From: Nematostella vectensis
Taxonomy: Eukaryota > Cnidaria > Anthozoa > Actiniaria > Edwardsiidae
DNA length: 64,000 bases
NCBI RefSeq assembly: GCF_932526225.1
Contig: NC_064048.1
Span: forward strand, 3,425,597-3,489,596
Direction: 5' to 3'
Below are positions 44,376 through 58,111 of this stretch, piece after piece. The position numbers and the translations under genes were made by a program. Each line of letters starts with the position of its first letter. Positions within the stretch are counted from its first letter, which is position 1. The notes below the pieces were generated by a model. It was not told where the DNA came from. It saw only the letters and a list, made by a program, of their open reading frames with translations, and did no database searches.

Positions 44376-46861
44376 TCGGACTAATTGCGACACAGGGTTT
44401 TTTAACGGTTTCTTGCATAGAAAGCATCCCTCCATAACATACTTAAAGTCTAAAAAAATCAGAGAAGGCAAACACCCCGAAAAACAGGATCGAATTTTCA
44501 CATACAAGGCTTGTATAAATAAACCACAGGGTGTCCAAATCATGAAAATCACGAAAAAATATATTCTTTATAAAAAAGGAATTTATACCAGTATAGATTA
44601 CTAGAGTTATATAATTCTACACGATTAGGATAAAAAATAACGTTATTTGAAGAAGTTCAGTTAATTGGGGTAAAATGAACTGGTTTTTTAGCTATCCTTG
44701 TCGCCAACACTTTGATCTTGCAGACATTTCGTTATCATAAATGATTAAACATGCTGGAAACAGGTTCTCATACAAATAGTGCTTAGTGGCTCTTAATAAT
44801 AATGTCATTGATTCAGTATAAAACAAGAAAGTATGTGGACACATAACTTATAATATAATCATTCTCATGGTATCGCTTTTTATGAAAATAGATTCTATTA
44901 TATTGGAAGGGTTTTTTTTATAATTTCTTTATAATTAAGACCCTGTTACAGGTTCTAAAACTCTAGGTTCTTAGTCGTGGGTGCAGATTAAATCCATGTA
45001 ATCCGTGACTTCGATTGAGGGGGAATTAGTACACGATGACCCTGATTGTCCATGCGGCAGGAGCACTAAACGTGCTGCAGTCCTGGAGGTCTCTCAAGAT
45101 CTGTTTAGGGTTCACCCTGTCGTTGACCAACATCTAGGCTCAGACTTCAGACCGTCTTTCTATCGCCTCTCCATTGGTTGACTTGATAGAATACTGGAAC
45201 TTGGAACTGTGAAACATGGCTGCTGCTGAAGTTGAGGATAGATTTTGAGGGCTCTCTTAGCTCTGCCCTGTTAACAGTTGCGTGTGCGCGCCGATGTAGG
45301 GTGAGAAGACAAGCTTCTTGAACAATGCGTCCTTTCCTGTTCGTATTCATGGAAGGTGGAATCACAACCAAGAAGCGCATAGATAAAAAGCAAAAATAAA
45401 ATGAGAAATAGAAGTAACATTAAAACTTTTCTCTAGCAGCTCATTCATGGCCGTCATTCCCCACATCTTCGTGTAGATTTGATTTCGGCTCAGGAAGATG
45501 TCATGGGCTTTCATACGGAATTATAGGAATGCCGTGGAACGGTGATGCTTATCGTGTGGATGATTTTACCGCAGCTTTCCACATAAGCAATCGTATCTTC
45601 GATTTGTCATCAGCTTCCGTGTCCATTGTGCCACAACCGCTAACCCTCGGCTACTTGCCCAACATTTGAATAAAATTCTGCTTGTTTTTCTTTTTCGCCA
45701 AAAAACCCTTTTAGTCTTCATAGGGACCGCCATGTTTAAAAAAGAACGTAAGGGAGGCTATGATTTGACCTGATTATTTTTTCCTGGCATGACCTCTGTT
45801 GAGAAGCCATCGGCGTTACCGATGAATGCACCACGATACAGTTACAACAGTTTCAATCTTTGTGAAATAATGTGTCGGCTTCCTTGGGCCAGGGTATTCA
45901 GTATAGATGAGCACCTTCATCCAATGGATACTGTAGCTCGTTAAATGGTGTTTTGGTATCCAATTTGGACCAAATGACCTCGGCCAAAACAGGCTTCTGC
46001 ACCACTGACATCATAGTGTCTAACAAAAGGAAAACTTCAGAGCTCAAAAGAGAAATGTTGTTTAAGGTCTTCTGAGGATGAACTAGAATTGAGCGCTGAA
46101 ACGACAGCTGTAACATTTACGACGTCATTGTCAATGGAAACTGCCGGTTGCGAGGTTGTGCTATCTGCTTACAAGATCTCTTTTCGGTCACTTTAGCGGT
46201 ATCAACATAAACTGCGCTGTCGGCTTAGACACCCGAGCGGGTGTTTTTCAGTGCAAAGTCTTGCAAAAAAGGGCGGCCTCGCAAGAACTGCATCGCGATG
46301 GGGAAAAAATTTATATTTTTTACAATGTTTTCATAGGGTGAGCCCCTTCAGACTCCGTCTGATATTACTGTGGTCCTGCATTTAAAATCACACTTAATAA
46401 TTATAATTAAAAGCAGGGTTGCAAAAAAAAATAACAAACTTGAGATCGACGCCATTAAAATCAAACAAACTCAAACTAATGGTAATAATTACGTGCTTGG
46501 TTCTCCTCTTCTAAATACCCGTAAAGATCGCTGGAAACCTGTAGATTTTGCCCAAAACAGATAAGCTATATCAGATAACGTTTATTTTATCCAGATCGTG
46601 CAAGAAAAATATGTATATTTCTTATCATTTATAGTGGTATAAATTTGATTTTTTGTAAATTTGATTTTTTGTATGTATATTTTTCGTGATTTTCATTATT
46701 TGGAATCCCTGTGGTGTTTCATACAAGCCTTGTATGGAGAAATTCGATGCGGTTTTTCGGGGTGTTTGCGTGCTCCGATTTTTTTAAAAACTTTTAACAA
46801 GTTATAAAGGAGACTTAATTAATACAAAAACGTCGAAAACCTTGTGTTGCAATTAGTCCGA
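44376..46861. mobile_element. 2.5-kb DNA element with long (>200 bp) inverted termini
   Basis: Outer ends are TCGGACTAATTGCGACACAG and the complement of TGTGTTGCAATTAGTCCGA. Inverted similarity continues inward, for example CAAACACCCCGAAAAAC and ACAAGGCTTGTAT present on both sides, reaching about 44580 and 46640. The interior has only short frames (minus strand 45147-45380 and 45898-46116) that I do not recognise. The target duplication is unclear. It interrupts a block that is intact near 59180. Confidence 0.7.
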
Positions 46862-46888
46862 TCTTAAACCGTAGATTGATTGGACTAT

Positions 46889-47051
46889 AAGGTTGGTTCT
46901 CACTAGGACGTAAACGTAGCACAAGTGAGAATCGGTCAAACACAAGCGCAAGAAAATCAAGCAGTTGCGTTCTCTTGCGCTTATGTTCTAGCGAGAATCG
47001 GAAAACTACGTGCGTTTCGCTTGCGCTTACGTCCAAGTGAGAACCAACCTT
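46889..47051. mobile_element. 163-bp MITE
   Basis: Ends AAGGTTGGTTCTCACTAGGA and the complement of ACGTCCAAGTGAGAACCAAC, about 28-bp TIRs. It lies directly beside the right end of the 2.5-kb element. Target duplication probably TA. Confidence 0.75.
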
Positions 47052-47465
47052 TAGAAAGCGATGCCAGTTGTTATTAAAAAAAAAAGCGACTCAACAACAA
47101 TACAGCAACGTATTCTTGCCATACCATTCAATATATGGATGGTGGATGACAAATTGTCGAAAAATAAGGAAGGGAACAGGAGGAAAAGCTTGTCAGCCTT
47201 CTGAATGTTTTTACAACAGTAGAATCATCAGTGTGATATCTGTACAGACAAAAGGAATTACATGAGTTAGTTTACATCATAAAGTTTATTGTTCTTTTAT
47301 TTCATCGTTCCATCAAGCGAGTACAACTGCTCGACAAATATTTTGTTGTTTTTATGGATTTTTTTTTTACGAACTCTGCTTTGTTCTTGGAATCTACGCT
47401 TCTTTTGTTTGAACACAACAAGTTGTACATTCAGATATCGTCTCTAAAACGATGAATTAATTTTC

Positions 47466-50460
47466 CCAACCCAGAAAATAGACAACCAAATGAGTGTGGG
47501 GTAATGGGGCTGGAAATGAAGAGCTTGCAGGTCAAGGCTCTTATAGCGGAGGGATTGTCCTCATTGTGGAAGGACCTGTTCCAGGGATGCACTTGCAAAC
47601 CCGTAGAGGGTCCCCTCGCCCCCAGAGCTGCAGTCACAATAAGTAGGATCCACTCCAATGCATCTAATAGCATATTAAATTAATATGGGGCGCTTCTTAA
47701 TGAGGCGGAAGGCAGATTCTATATCCGTCTTGTCAAGATAGTATCCCTGACCATGAGAAATTATGCCCTCAACTGCGTCTATCAATAATGATATACTGAA
47801 GGCTGGACTCTTTCTTTTAGAGAGGCATTGATGCTAGTAAATTCTGATCTGGGGTAAAATACTTAATGAGACAGAGGATATTTGCGTGCCAAGAACGATA
47901 ACGTATTGAAGAATAGTAGTGTCTCAATTGCCATTTTTCTTTCATAACTGCAGGAATCTAGATTCATTTCTTCAGGTGCCATAAACATAATGCTTTGTTG
48001 TCCCGATTTTGTTAGTACGACAGCACACGCTTTTTGACTTGTCCTAACTATCACGGGTTGCTTACGATTTGTTGGACTTTGACCCCGTAAAACGCACGTG
48101 ACAGCGCCGAAAGGGTGAGTTGATTCAAGATCTTAGATTAAAAATTTGCCCTGCATTACATTACATGCATTACATGATTCTCTTTATAGATTTATAGATT
48201 TTTATCTTTCCCTAACTTGTTTTGGCGACTTTTTTTTGATTAGCTGACGTCGAGAGTTGTACACACTTGATGGGGTTCCAGTCCATCCTCGGGGACCCAG
48301 GGCGTCGCGGAGATCGGGCACACAGGGAGCGCTTGAAAAAGAAAGAGCACTGTTTCTTTTACGCGCCACGCTCCATGTTGTGCCCGACTCAGCGACGCCC
48401 TGGGTCCCCGAGGATCGTTCCAGTCGAACTTCGCTTGCCATTGTAGATTTGTAAAGATGAGGACTAGCATATCTCTTGTATTTTTTCTATTTCCCCGCTT
48501 TTCAAGACTTGGAAAAGAAAGATGATAACAATGTCCAAACAATGGATCCAAGAATAACTTTTTTCTATCACTAAGATGGGGGTGTAATGGAAACCTGAAG
48601 TGAATGAAATGAAAAGACATCTCTAGAGTGTTTACCAGTTCGAGACGATCGGTTCATTCAAGCAAATGAATTTCAACCGGATTATTTTGGCCTGTTTTGA
48701 TCACTACGCTTCATTTTTACCGGTAAGGATGAATGGTTTGATTATTAGAATATGTTCTATTGCATTGGACTTCATTTCAATGCATTTTTATTCGCAAACT
48801 GAGTTGTAGATATACGATTTCTTCCACGTGCGAATGTGAACGGCCATAAAACCAAGACGGGCGATTAACAAAGTTAGTAAACCCGCAAAAATACCAGTTC
48901 ACCTTCAAACAGCACCACGGGGTGAAAAATGTTGAAAGAACCACATGCAATTGTTATAATCTGATTCCATGTTGAGCCTCGAAATACAGTTTTACCGCGC
49001 CGATTGACAACAGGATTTGATTCAGTCATTCAAGGAATGATATTTCTCTACAAAGCAAACAGTCGAATTATCGACAATAATCAGTCCTTACAATCGGGAG
49101 GGAGGAAAGGTAAACATAAAATTCGAATTTGCTTTAGAGCCAAGAAAAGCACGGTGTAGGGTGCAAGTTTTCTTGAGTGTTTTCTTATCGCACCGTACGC
49201 TTTGTTTTGCTAGTACTTAAATGTACATTTGTGCGGTTGTTGTGCATTCCCTTGCACATATACCAAGTCTTGATGGCAGTTTTTCTTTAAAAGAACATTA
49301 GAACTATTCAGGAATTATAATGCTAGTACCATCTACTGCATTAGTTTGTTTGTTTATTAAAAGAGAATTAAATACAATCGATTTTTTTTTTTTGCCGTTC
49401 ACTCATTGATGAGTTTCATTCAGAAATGACTATGATTGATAAAAATAATCGAAGTGTACATCTTATAAGAAATTTCAAATCGAGAAAGCAAATGTACCAA
49501 CAAAATAAGCCCATTGAGTATGATATGTACTTAATACAATTAAATCTAGGGATTTAAAATAACCTTGTAACTGATGTAGAGAAGCGATGGGCTTCAGCAT
49601 ACTAAATAGCCTTAATAAAGCTTTTTTCTTGAGTGATAATGCTGGTCCTTGCAGCTAGCGTGAAGCTGCCATTCTCCCTGCCGTTTTGCAAAGTAGAGAA
49701 ATCAAATTTTCAACCTTTTGCAAAATTATCACGTTTTTCGCCGAACAAAACATAAATACACTTTCCAGAAGACAATCATTTTTCATCCGTTTAATACCAA
49801 GGGTTTCAATCATCTACAAACAAAAAGTAGGACTGCATGTTTTTGTAGGCTTTCGTCTCGTTTGAAGAACAAAAAGAGGACTGCAAACGACAGACGAGTG
49901 AAGAATAAAAGTTGAAAATCTGTTGAAAAAATCTACTTTTTTTAGAATGCAGGGGTCAACTCCGTTACAATAACACATCTTTTGAAAGTAATGCTATCGA
50001 ATATCTAGACTTAAAGAGCGAAAGCAATTGGAAAATACGGGAGAAACCTGGTTTTCGCCTACAGCTGCCATGTTCGCGCGTTGCTGTTTTTGACCACCAC
50101 TTCACCACCGGAAGTAAATTCACACGCCAAAAGTCACGTGAATGAAACCCAAGAATATTTACATTTTAAGCCAGCTCCCAAGAGGAAAAGCACTTTAATT
50201 CCACGTTAAATAAAGTTGCAAGGTAAAGATATCGCATGTTGTCAAAATAAGGTTTCTCAAACACAAACTCATGCGAACTTGTGCAATACTCCTTATTTGG
50301 TGATTCTTTTGCGCAACTTTGTGCTTTAGCCATGAAAGGACTGGGCAAGTAGGTGTTCTACAGACAGGTATATTCAAATGGCTGTAAAAGAATCAGGGAT
50401 TTGAAAATAAAATTGGTAATAGCGATTCTTTTAGCATAGAAGATATTACATAATAATGAA
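47466..50460 (+). other. Region between duplicated blocks, largely unrecognised
   Basis: No conserved coding exon was recognised. It holds a hAT-type MITE (separate entry) and scattered short repeats. UBE2D transcripts using terminal exons B-D would cross this as intron. Confidence 0.4.
48284..48417. mobile_element. 134-bp MITE with 8-bp target duplication (hAT-type)
   Basis: Inverted ends CATCCTCGGGGACCCAGGGC and the complement of GCGACGCCCTGGGTCCCCGA. Perfect 8-bp direct repeats TTCCAGTC are at 48276-48283 and 48418-48425. The overlapping frames here come from the palindrome. Confidence 0.85.
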
Positions 50461-50518
50461 TGAACCTTTTTGGAGGATATTGCTTTTATTCCTTCAGATG
50501 CACTTTAAATCAGCTTAG

Positions 50519-50716
<198 letters not shown>

Positions 50717-51362
50717 CAGTAGTGAAGTAGGATTTCTAATCATTACCTTGTATCATAGCCTTAGCTGACATTGAGAACCCTTTATAAATGACATGTTCTA
50801 TGTAGCTTTTGGTGGTATAAGGTATTCTATGATTTATTTGTTGCTATACCCTGTACAATTACCCATCTGATTGTAGCAAAATTGTGCACTGACTTAAATT
50901 TTCAAGCACAGAAAGAGTGCGGTGGCGGCTCTTTATTGGCTTGCCTTTGCATTAAATATAGTAGTAAAAAGTGATGTCTTGGAAAAATAGAGGATTTTAA
51001 AGCCTTGTCAATTGAAAGTGTAGTTAAGCTCATCGCATGCCAAAAATAAAGCCAATCAGTATATAGACAGCTGAATGCATAGTTTCACACACAATTTGGC
51101 TCAATTTTTAAAGTTTTGATTTGAGCTAAAAATACGTTTTAGAACATTTATTTCTGGTATGAGATGTTCTGGTGTAAGATATCTTCTGACATTATCTTCT
51201 GCTGTTCCAAAATCATTATTTGTCTTGTAATATTTTGTACTATTGTCTTTCTATTTTGATGTCATTGAAAGGGTAAAAGAAAAAAAGGAAAGTGGATTTG
51301 CTTGTATATTATTATGCCATAGCTAACTCTACTGGTTATGACTTGTACCACAGATAGAACAA

Positions 51363-51368
51363 AATAAA
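51363..51368 (+). terminator. Poly(A) signal after UBE2D terminal exon B
   Basis: AATAAA, 647 bases past the stop, in the same local context as the signal after exon A. Confidence 0.7.
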
Positions 51369-51580
51369 TGTTGGTTTATATTATGTTGTTCAACTGTTCT
51401 CTAAGAAGCACAAAAAACTCTTTTTGGGAGTTTCAGCACTAAGGGGGGGGGACAACTATAAGAAGACAAAGGCAGTTCAAACACTTTTCAGGCACCTTTG
51501 AATTAAGACTGAAGCAAAGGAAATGGTTTGTGTATTGGGAAAGCATTGCTTATCTCAGAAGATTTGATTTGCATGTTCTA

Positions 51581-53969
51581 CAGGGTTCCTACAAGTCCTT
51601 CAAAACCTTGAAAGTGCTTGAATTTTAATATTTGAAATTCAAGGTCTGGAAAGTGCTTGAATTCTTATTATCAGTCCTTGAAAAATATTTGATTAAAGAA
51701 ACAAAAGTAAATCTTATTGGAGTGAAGATTAAAAGCAAATTGAAGCCAAGTATATGGTTTGCGAGCTATTTCTTTGTATAATTATGTACAAGATAAAGTA
51801 TGTAAAATCCATGCCCAGAAACAGGATCAGCATAGATCATACGCAGATTGTACAGTAAAAGGAAGTGTGCTTCGCGAAGTTAAAGCTCTTGCTGATGACG
51901 ATGGTGGGCTACAAGCATGTGAAGATAGGAGGTTGTGATCTCCTGGTGCTCCAGTACAAAGAATTTGTGGAGAAAGCTGAGCAAGCCCAGAAGACGATCT
52001 TCCTGAATTTCGACTACAAGAGAGGTGGTTCCTTGGATATATTAATTTTCTCTCCAAATTTTAAGGCATCTCTATTTCTCGAATTTTAGAGATTCGGCTT
52101 CTCGTTCTGGTACTTAAGATAGCAAGATCTCGTTTTCTCTGATTTTCAAAAAAGGCCTTCTTGTCTTCTCGGATTGACCATTCGCCACAAGCTAGACAGG
52201 CTGGGTGCGTACTTCCTTCCATATAACTCCATCTCCTTCTATGCGAAGATTCTTATGAGGTATAATAATTTCAACAAAAACGATAAAATATCAAAAATAT
52301 AACATAAGTAAAGTTACATAAGTCCACGCAATAATAGTTCGCTTGCTTTCTCAAAAGCGTTGCACTTAGTTCCGGTAGACAGTTCCAGTCCCTGATGGTC
52401 CGCGGGATTTTTTTTGTGATAGTTGGTTTTTGAAGGTGGCACTTTGTAGCCTTGGCTATTCATATGCCTGCTTATTCTATACATCGGTGGGACTGTTGAC
52501 AGGCCATCAGTAACAACAAGGCCATGGTGTATCTTGTAGAACATCAGGAGCCTTGCTCTCTTTCTTCGGATTTCTAGTGAGGACCAACCCAGATAATTGA
52601 GCATCTCACTTACACTTGCTGTTCTGTCGTAGCGATGAAGCGCAAACCTTGCTGCGCGACGTTGTACCATCACTTTTCTGATGATGTTTGTCTTTGTGAA
52701 TCGGTCCCATACAGTACACACATACTCAAGGTATGGACGCACTACAGCGAAGTAAGCAGACGTCTTTAGCTTGGGGGAGCCTATTCTAAGGTTACGCCGA
52801 GGGTGCTGCTTGCTTTGTTGCAGATGTTGTTTATATGCTTATCCACCTAAAGTCTGATGTTAGGGTGACCCCAAGGTATTTTGCCGAGTCGACAGCACAC
52901 ATGGTTTTGAGAGGACGTCTACAAATTCAGATTATTCCCCGACAAACACCACCTTCTGCTTCCTTGCAGATAGGAAGGACTTAATCCACTGATTGGTTTT
53001 AACACAAACGCCATAGTGCTTTAACTTTGATACAAGGAGTCGGTAATTTCCCTTGTCAAATGCTTTACTGAAATCCATCACCAAAACGTCGATCTGATTA
53101 CCTTCATGCATATTGTCCACCAACGAGTGTATAAAACCAAGAAGCTGTGTTTCACATGATCGTAGTGCTTTAAATCCATGCTGCTGTCTCTCCTACAGTG
53201 CTTTATAAAGGACCAGAAACGCTTCGTCCCCTAGAATTCACCTTCTGAATTATGAGTTGTTGTTATACGTGTGTCCAATATTCTTTCCTTGATTCTGACT
53301 GGATTCTTCTTACAGCATCTAGCCTGGAAGAGTTGTATTTGTATCTGACACTCTCTCATGGTCAGGCAAGAGTCGAAAGAGACTTCTCTGTAAATGTCAG
53401 TTGAAAACCTTAATAAAGAAACTTGTTGAAACTTGTTCACAATCGTGGGCTTGCTGATCTAGATATAAGTAAGGCGCTGCTAGATGCGGCAAGTCAAGGG
53501 AGGAAACATTAGATCCAATGTCATGAAGACTAGAGAAGGGCCAAGGAGAAGATTGTTGTAAGCTGTAAGCGAAAATGCCAAGAAGAACTAGAGAACAAGT
53601 GAAACTGTTCAAAGGGAACAACTAGGCCTCCTAGATTGCACAATTGTCGATTGCACTGCGAATCTGTGCCAAGGAAAAGCAAAAGGCTTTGAAAGAAGAA
53701 AGTTTGGAAAATTTGAGGATCTCACCCAAAGTTGAAAATCTGTAGGCGAACGTTTGCTTGAAATCACTGTTTAATAACAGTCTATTTTCTATTTTCGTAT
53801 AAACAAGGTACAATTGATAAAAGCTTTGGTAAGACTTGGAAAAGTATATTTGCCCTCTATTGTCTCTATGAATTTATCGTATCACTAGTCCTTGAATTTC
53901 TACAAAAAGTCATTGAAAAAGTCCTTAAAAGTCCTTGAATTTCATTTGTGGAAAATTGTACGAACCCTG
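51581..53969. mobile_element. 2.4-kb hAT-like insertion with CAGGGTTC ends
   Basis: Ends CAGGGTTCCTACAAGTCCTT and the complement of TTGTACGAACCCTG, with CCTTGAA repeats just inside both ends. TTCTA is present on both sides (up to 8 bp, TGTTCTAC, if the ends are placed one base inward). The paralogous sites at 43240-43275 and 56590-56620 are uninterrupted. A non-LTR fragment is nested in it. No intact transposase was recognised. Confidence 0.75.
52314..53215 (-). pseudogene. Degenerate non-LTR retrotransposon reverse transcriptase fragment
   Basis: On the minus strand 53210-52930 reads ALRSCETQLLGFIHS, then DVLVMDFSKAFDKG (RT palm motif with the first catalytic Asp), then KLKHYGV. After frameshifts, 52742-52314 reads RPYLEYVCTVWDRFTKTNI, VQRRAARFALHRYDRT and EIRRKRARLLMFYKI, typical of the C terminus of CR1/L2/Jockey-like elements. 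The endonuclease and the FADD box are not seen. Non-functional. Confidence 0.8.
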
Positions 53970-54704
53970 TTCTACGACCACCGTACTTGGTTACTGTGGC
54001 CGAAATGTATCATTCATACCACAATCCCAAATGATACTTTCTAATCAGATTTAATTTTTCATTGTTTTTCTTAACAATGGCGACCACTACAACATTAGGA
54101 GAAGAAATAGACCCAAATTCAGCTGAAATCCAGGAGAATCGTGGGTTGCCTTTTGAAAACAAGTAAAATGGTCGAGTCTTGGGTTGCCTTTGGTCCCATC
54201 ATCCTCAAACACCAGTTACTTGTGAACTTATTACCCAACATGAGTAGCATGTTGGCCATGTGTTGGGGCAATTAGCACATTAGCCTTTCTCTGGCCCAGC
54301 ACTGTGCCTGCCTATAAATGCTGGTGCAGTTTACACAGGGCCTAAGAGTCATTTTGATAGTATAGCAATAAGAGAAAAAGGTTGTTGGTTGTTTTCCCAA
54401 TCAGGTTAGCACTGAGCTCCCCTGGAAAATGTACCTTTTATAAATTTATCTTCAAGACAATGTAGAAGTAAGAGTCTCTGTGAGAAAAAACTAAATGTCT
54501 GTCTAAGCTCGTCCAATTCAAACAAATGCACCCAGTTGCTGTGTAATATGGCTTGACACTCTTATCATTGATTAGCCAAACTCAGCGAATAACACTTTGT
54601 TCAAATTTGCCCTGTGTGAAATGGTTTCCACTGCACATATGGTTGTCTCAGCGTACATCTGATAAAAACAGATAGGGGTGATCTTTGTCAAAATAAATTT
54701 TAAC

Positions 54705-54915
54705 CCTAATGGATAACACTTTCGATGTGGTAAATAGCAATTCTTACCTCTTAGAGATAGCACTTTGGGTGTGGTTAACAGTAATTCTTACCTCTAGGAG
54801 TTAGCAAATTGGGTGTGGTCAACAGCAATTCTTACCTCTAGAAGATAGCACTTTGGGTGTGGTCAACAGCAATTCTTATCTCTAGGAGATAGCAAATTGG
54901 GTGTGAGCAAAGGGA
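54705..54915 (+). repeat. About 44-bp tandem repeat, 4-5 units
   Basis: Unit TAGCACTTTGGGTGTGGT, AACAGCAATTCTTACCTCTA, with an alternative TAGCAAATTGGGTGTG form. A further copy near 57280-57545 is split by a MITE. Confidence 0.75.
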
Positions 54916-55577
54916 GTCGCCCTCCCTGGGGTATCAGTAGATCCAAGAGTTGTTCAAGAGGTTTGACAGAACACCCCTTTATGCAAAATTGTACTTGTGA
55001 AATTCTGGCATAGTTCTTATGAATACACCTATTTCAATAAAAGGTTTTCAGTGCAAATGGAAAATGGCTGTTTTAAGACCATTCACACCTTATGGGTATA
55101 ATTATTTGTAAGATTAAAGATGATAAGTAGTATAATCGCAGAAATTATCCACATGTTCCTACAGTCAGTAGAAGTTTGCCAAGTTTCGTGGTATTTTTTG
55201 ATAGGAGAACTGCCATTTGACAACGGCAACTTGCCGTTTGCACTGACAACGTTTATTGAAATAGGAGTTTATTGAAATAGGTGATTATTGAAATAGGTGT
55301 TTATTGAAATAGGGATCCGTTTTCTGCTTTTTTCATGAACATATTTGAATTCAAGGTGGCTTGTTAGTATTGCTTTATTAGCTGTTTAATACATTGTTTT
55401 GAAATTGAGACCTACAAGATTATAATCTCAAGCCCATGGTTTATGGGAAAGGGATTCAACAAGGACATGCCAAGGCTCTGTATTGTTAGACTACAATCTT
55501 TTTGTGGAGATGCACTGCAAAAATAAAAGCAAAAGCCACTTTAAATCAGCTTAGGCCTTGTTTAGGCTTCATACTGA

Positions 55578-55808
<231 letters not shown>

Positions 55809-56398
55809 CAGTAGTGAAGTAGACTTTCTAATCATTACCTTGTATCATAGCCTTAGCTGACATTGAGAACCCTTTGTAGATGACATGCTCTATGTAGCTT
55901 TTGACTGTATGAGTTAATTACTTGTTGCTACACCCTGTACAATTACCCATCTAATTGTAACAAAATCATGCACTGACTTAAGTTTTCAAGCACAGAAGGA
56001 ATACAGTAGCAGCTCTTCACTGGCTTGCCTTTGCATAAATATAGTCGTAAAGAGTGATGTCTTGGAAAATTAGATGATTTTTAAAGCCTTGTCAATTGTA
56101 ATGGGTAGTCAAACTCATCGCATACCAAAAATAAAGCCAATCAGTATATAGACGGCTGAGTGCATAGTTTCGCACACAATTTTGATTTGAGCTAAAAACA
56201 CATTATCAAACATTTATTTCTGGTATGAGATGTTCTGACATTATCGTCTGCTGTTCCAAAATCATTATTTGTAATATTTTTTACTATTGTCTTTCGATTT
56301 TGATGTCATTGAAAGGGTAATAGAAAAAAGGAAAGTGGATTTGCTTGTATATTATCTGCTAACACTACTGGTTATGACTTGTACCACTGATATAACAC

Positions 56399-56404
56399 AA
56401 TAAA
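56399..56404 (+). terminator. Poly(A) signal after UBE2D terminal exon C
   Basis: AATAAA, 591 bases past the stop, in the conserved context ACAATAAATGTTGGT. Confidence 0.7.
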
Positions 56405-57332
56405 TGTTGGTTTATATTATGTTGTATATCTGTTTCTCATCTGTTTTTCAGTGTCACCACTAAAAGGGAGGTTGGGTTGGGCCACCATAAGAAGAGAAAA
56501 GCAGTTTGAAAGACATTTCAAGCATTTTTGAATTGAGTGAAGCAAAGAAAAGGGGTTGTGTATTGGGAAAGCATTGCTTATCTCAAGAGATCTGATTCGC
56601 ATGTTCTACGACCATGGTACTTGGTTGCTGGAAATGTTCCAAGAAAAGTTTCTAAAGCCCTGTGGAAAATGCGCCAGCATTATGCGGGTGCAGTTTGAGC
56701 ACAAAACATTGTTGGAAGGTGTTGGCAAAATTTTGATCACACTCAAACTTATAGCCAGCATTTTGCCATCATCTCCTTTGTCTCAAGGTCAACCGAGCAG
56801 ATGCTGGCGCAGTTGGAACACAAAACCAGCAATGCTGGGCTCATTTGTATTGTTGCAGTTGTATAAGCATTCTCACAAAATTTAGGCTTGTGCTGAGGTC
56901 CAAAATCTTGTGACCAAAATCTTTAACACTCCCTTACTTTAATAATAGCAGTTGGTCGAATTCTATACCCTGAGATAACAGAATCTGAAAAAAATGTTAA
57001 ATGCACCCTTAGCTCTAGCATTGGTTGTATCTTATACCCTCAGAAAAAGCAGAATCAGGAAAATCCCTAAGGGGGCCATGAAGGGCTCAAAATTTCATAC
57101 TCTAAAAGATAGGACGATCACCTCTGTCTAATTTTCTGGATAGTCCCCCCATGGGGACAGGGTGTGTGTGTCCCTTCCCTATATGCAGCTGATAAAACAA
57201 ATTTATTGACAAAAGATGTTCTAAGGTTATGGGAAGGATTCGGATCAAAACAGACAGGTGATCTTCGGCAAAATAAATTTTAACCCTAAGGGATAGCACT
57301 TTGGGTGTGGTCAGCAGCAATTATTTCCTCTA

Positions 57333-57482
57333 AAGCCCCGTGCAAACTGCGCCAGCAGTGCTGGCGAATTTTCGCTTGACTGATGGTAAAAGGACTTTCT
57401 GACAATTCCTTTGTCTCTTGGTCAGTCGAACAAGAATTTGCCAGCAATGCTGGCAGGTGCTGGCGCAGTTTGCATGGGGCTT
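57333..57482. mobile_element. 150-bp MITE with TA target duplication
   Basis: Ends AAGCCCCGTGCAAACTGCGC and the complement of GCGCAGTTTGCATGGGGCTT, about 28-bp TIRs, TA on each side (57331-57332, 57483-57484). It splits a copy of the 44-bp repeat. Degenerate relatives with GCCAGCA/TGCTGGCGCAGTT lie at 43085-43460, 54290-54350 and 56655-56850. Confidence 0.8.
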
Positions 57483-57943
57483 TAGAGAGCACTTTGGGTG
57501 TGGTTAACAGTAATTCTTACCTCTAGGAGATAGCGAATTGGGTGTGGGCAAAGAGAGTCCCCCTCCCCGGGTTATCAGTAGATCCAAGAGTTGTTCAGGA
57601 AGTTTGACAGAACACCCCTTTATGCAAAATAATACTTGTGATTTGAAACTATGGCATAGCTCTTATCAATATTCAAGGGACCCATTTTCCGTTTTTGTCA
57701 TGAGCATGTTTGTCTGAAAGGCAGCTTGGTAGTATTTCTTTAGTAGCTGTTTATTGCATTGTTTTGAAATTGTCACTAAAAGATTGAAACCTCAAACCAT
57801 GTTGTTTATGGGCGAGGAGATTCAACAAGGAAATACCAGGGCTCTTGTATTGTTAGACAAGAATCACATTTTGGGTTGCATTACCAATATAAACGCAAAA
57901 GCCACCTAATATCAGCTTAGGCCCAGTTTAGGCTTCGTACTGA

Positions 57944-58111
<168 letters not shown>

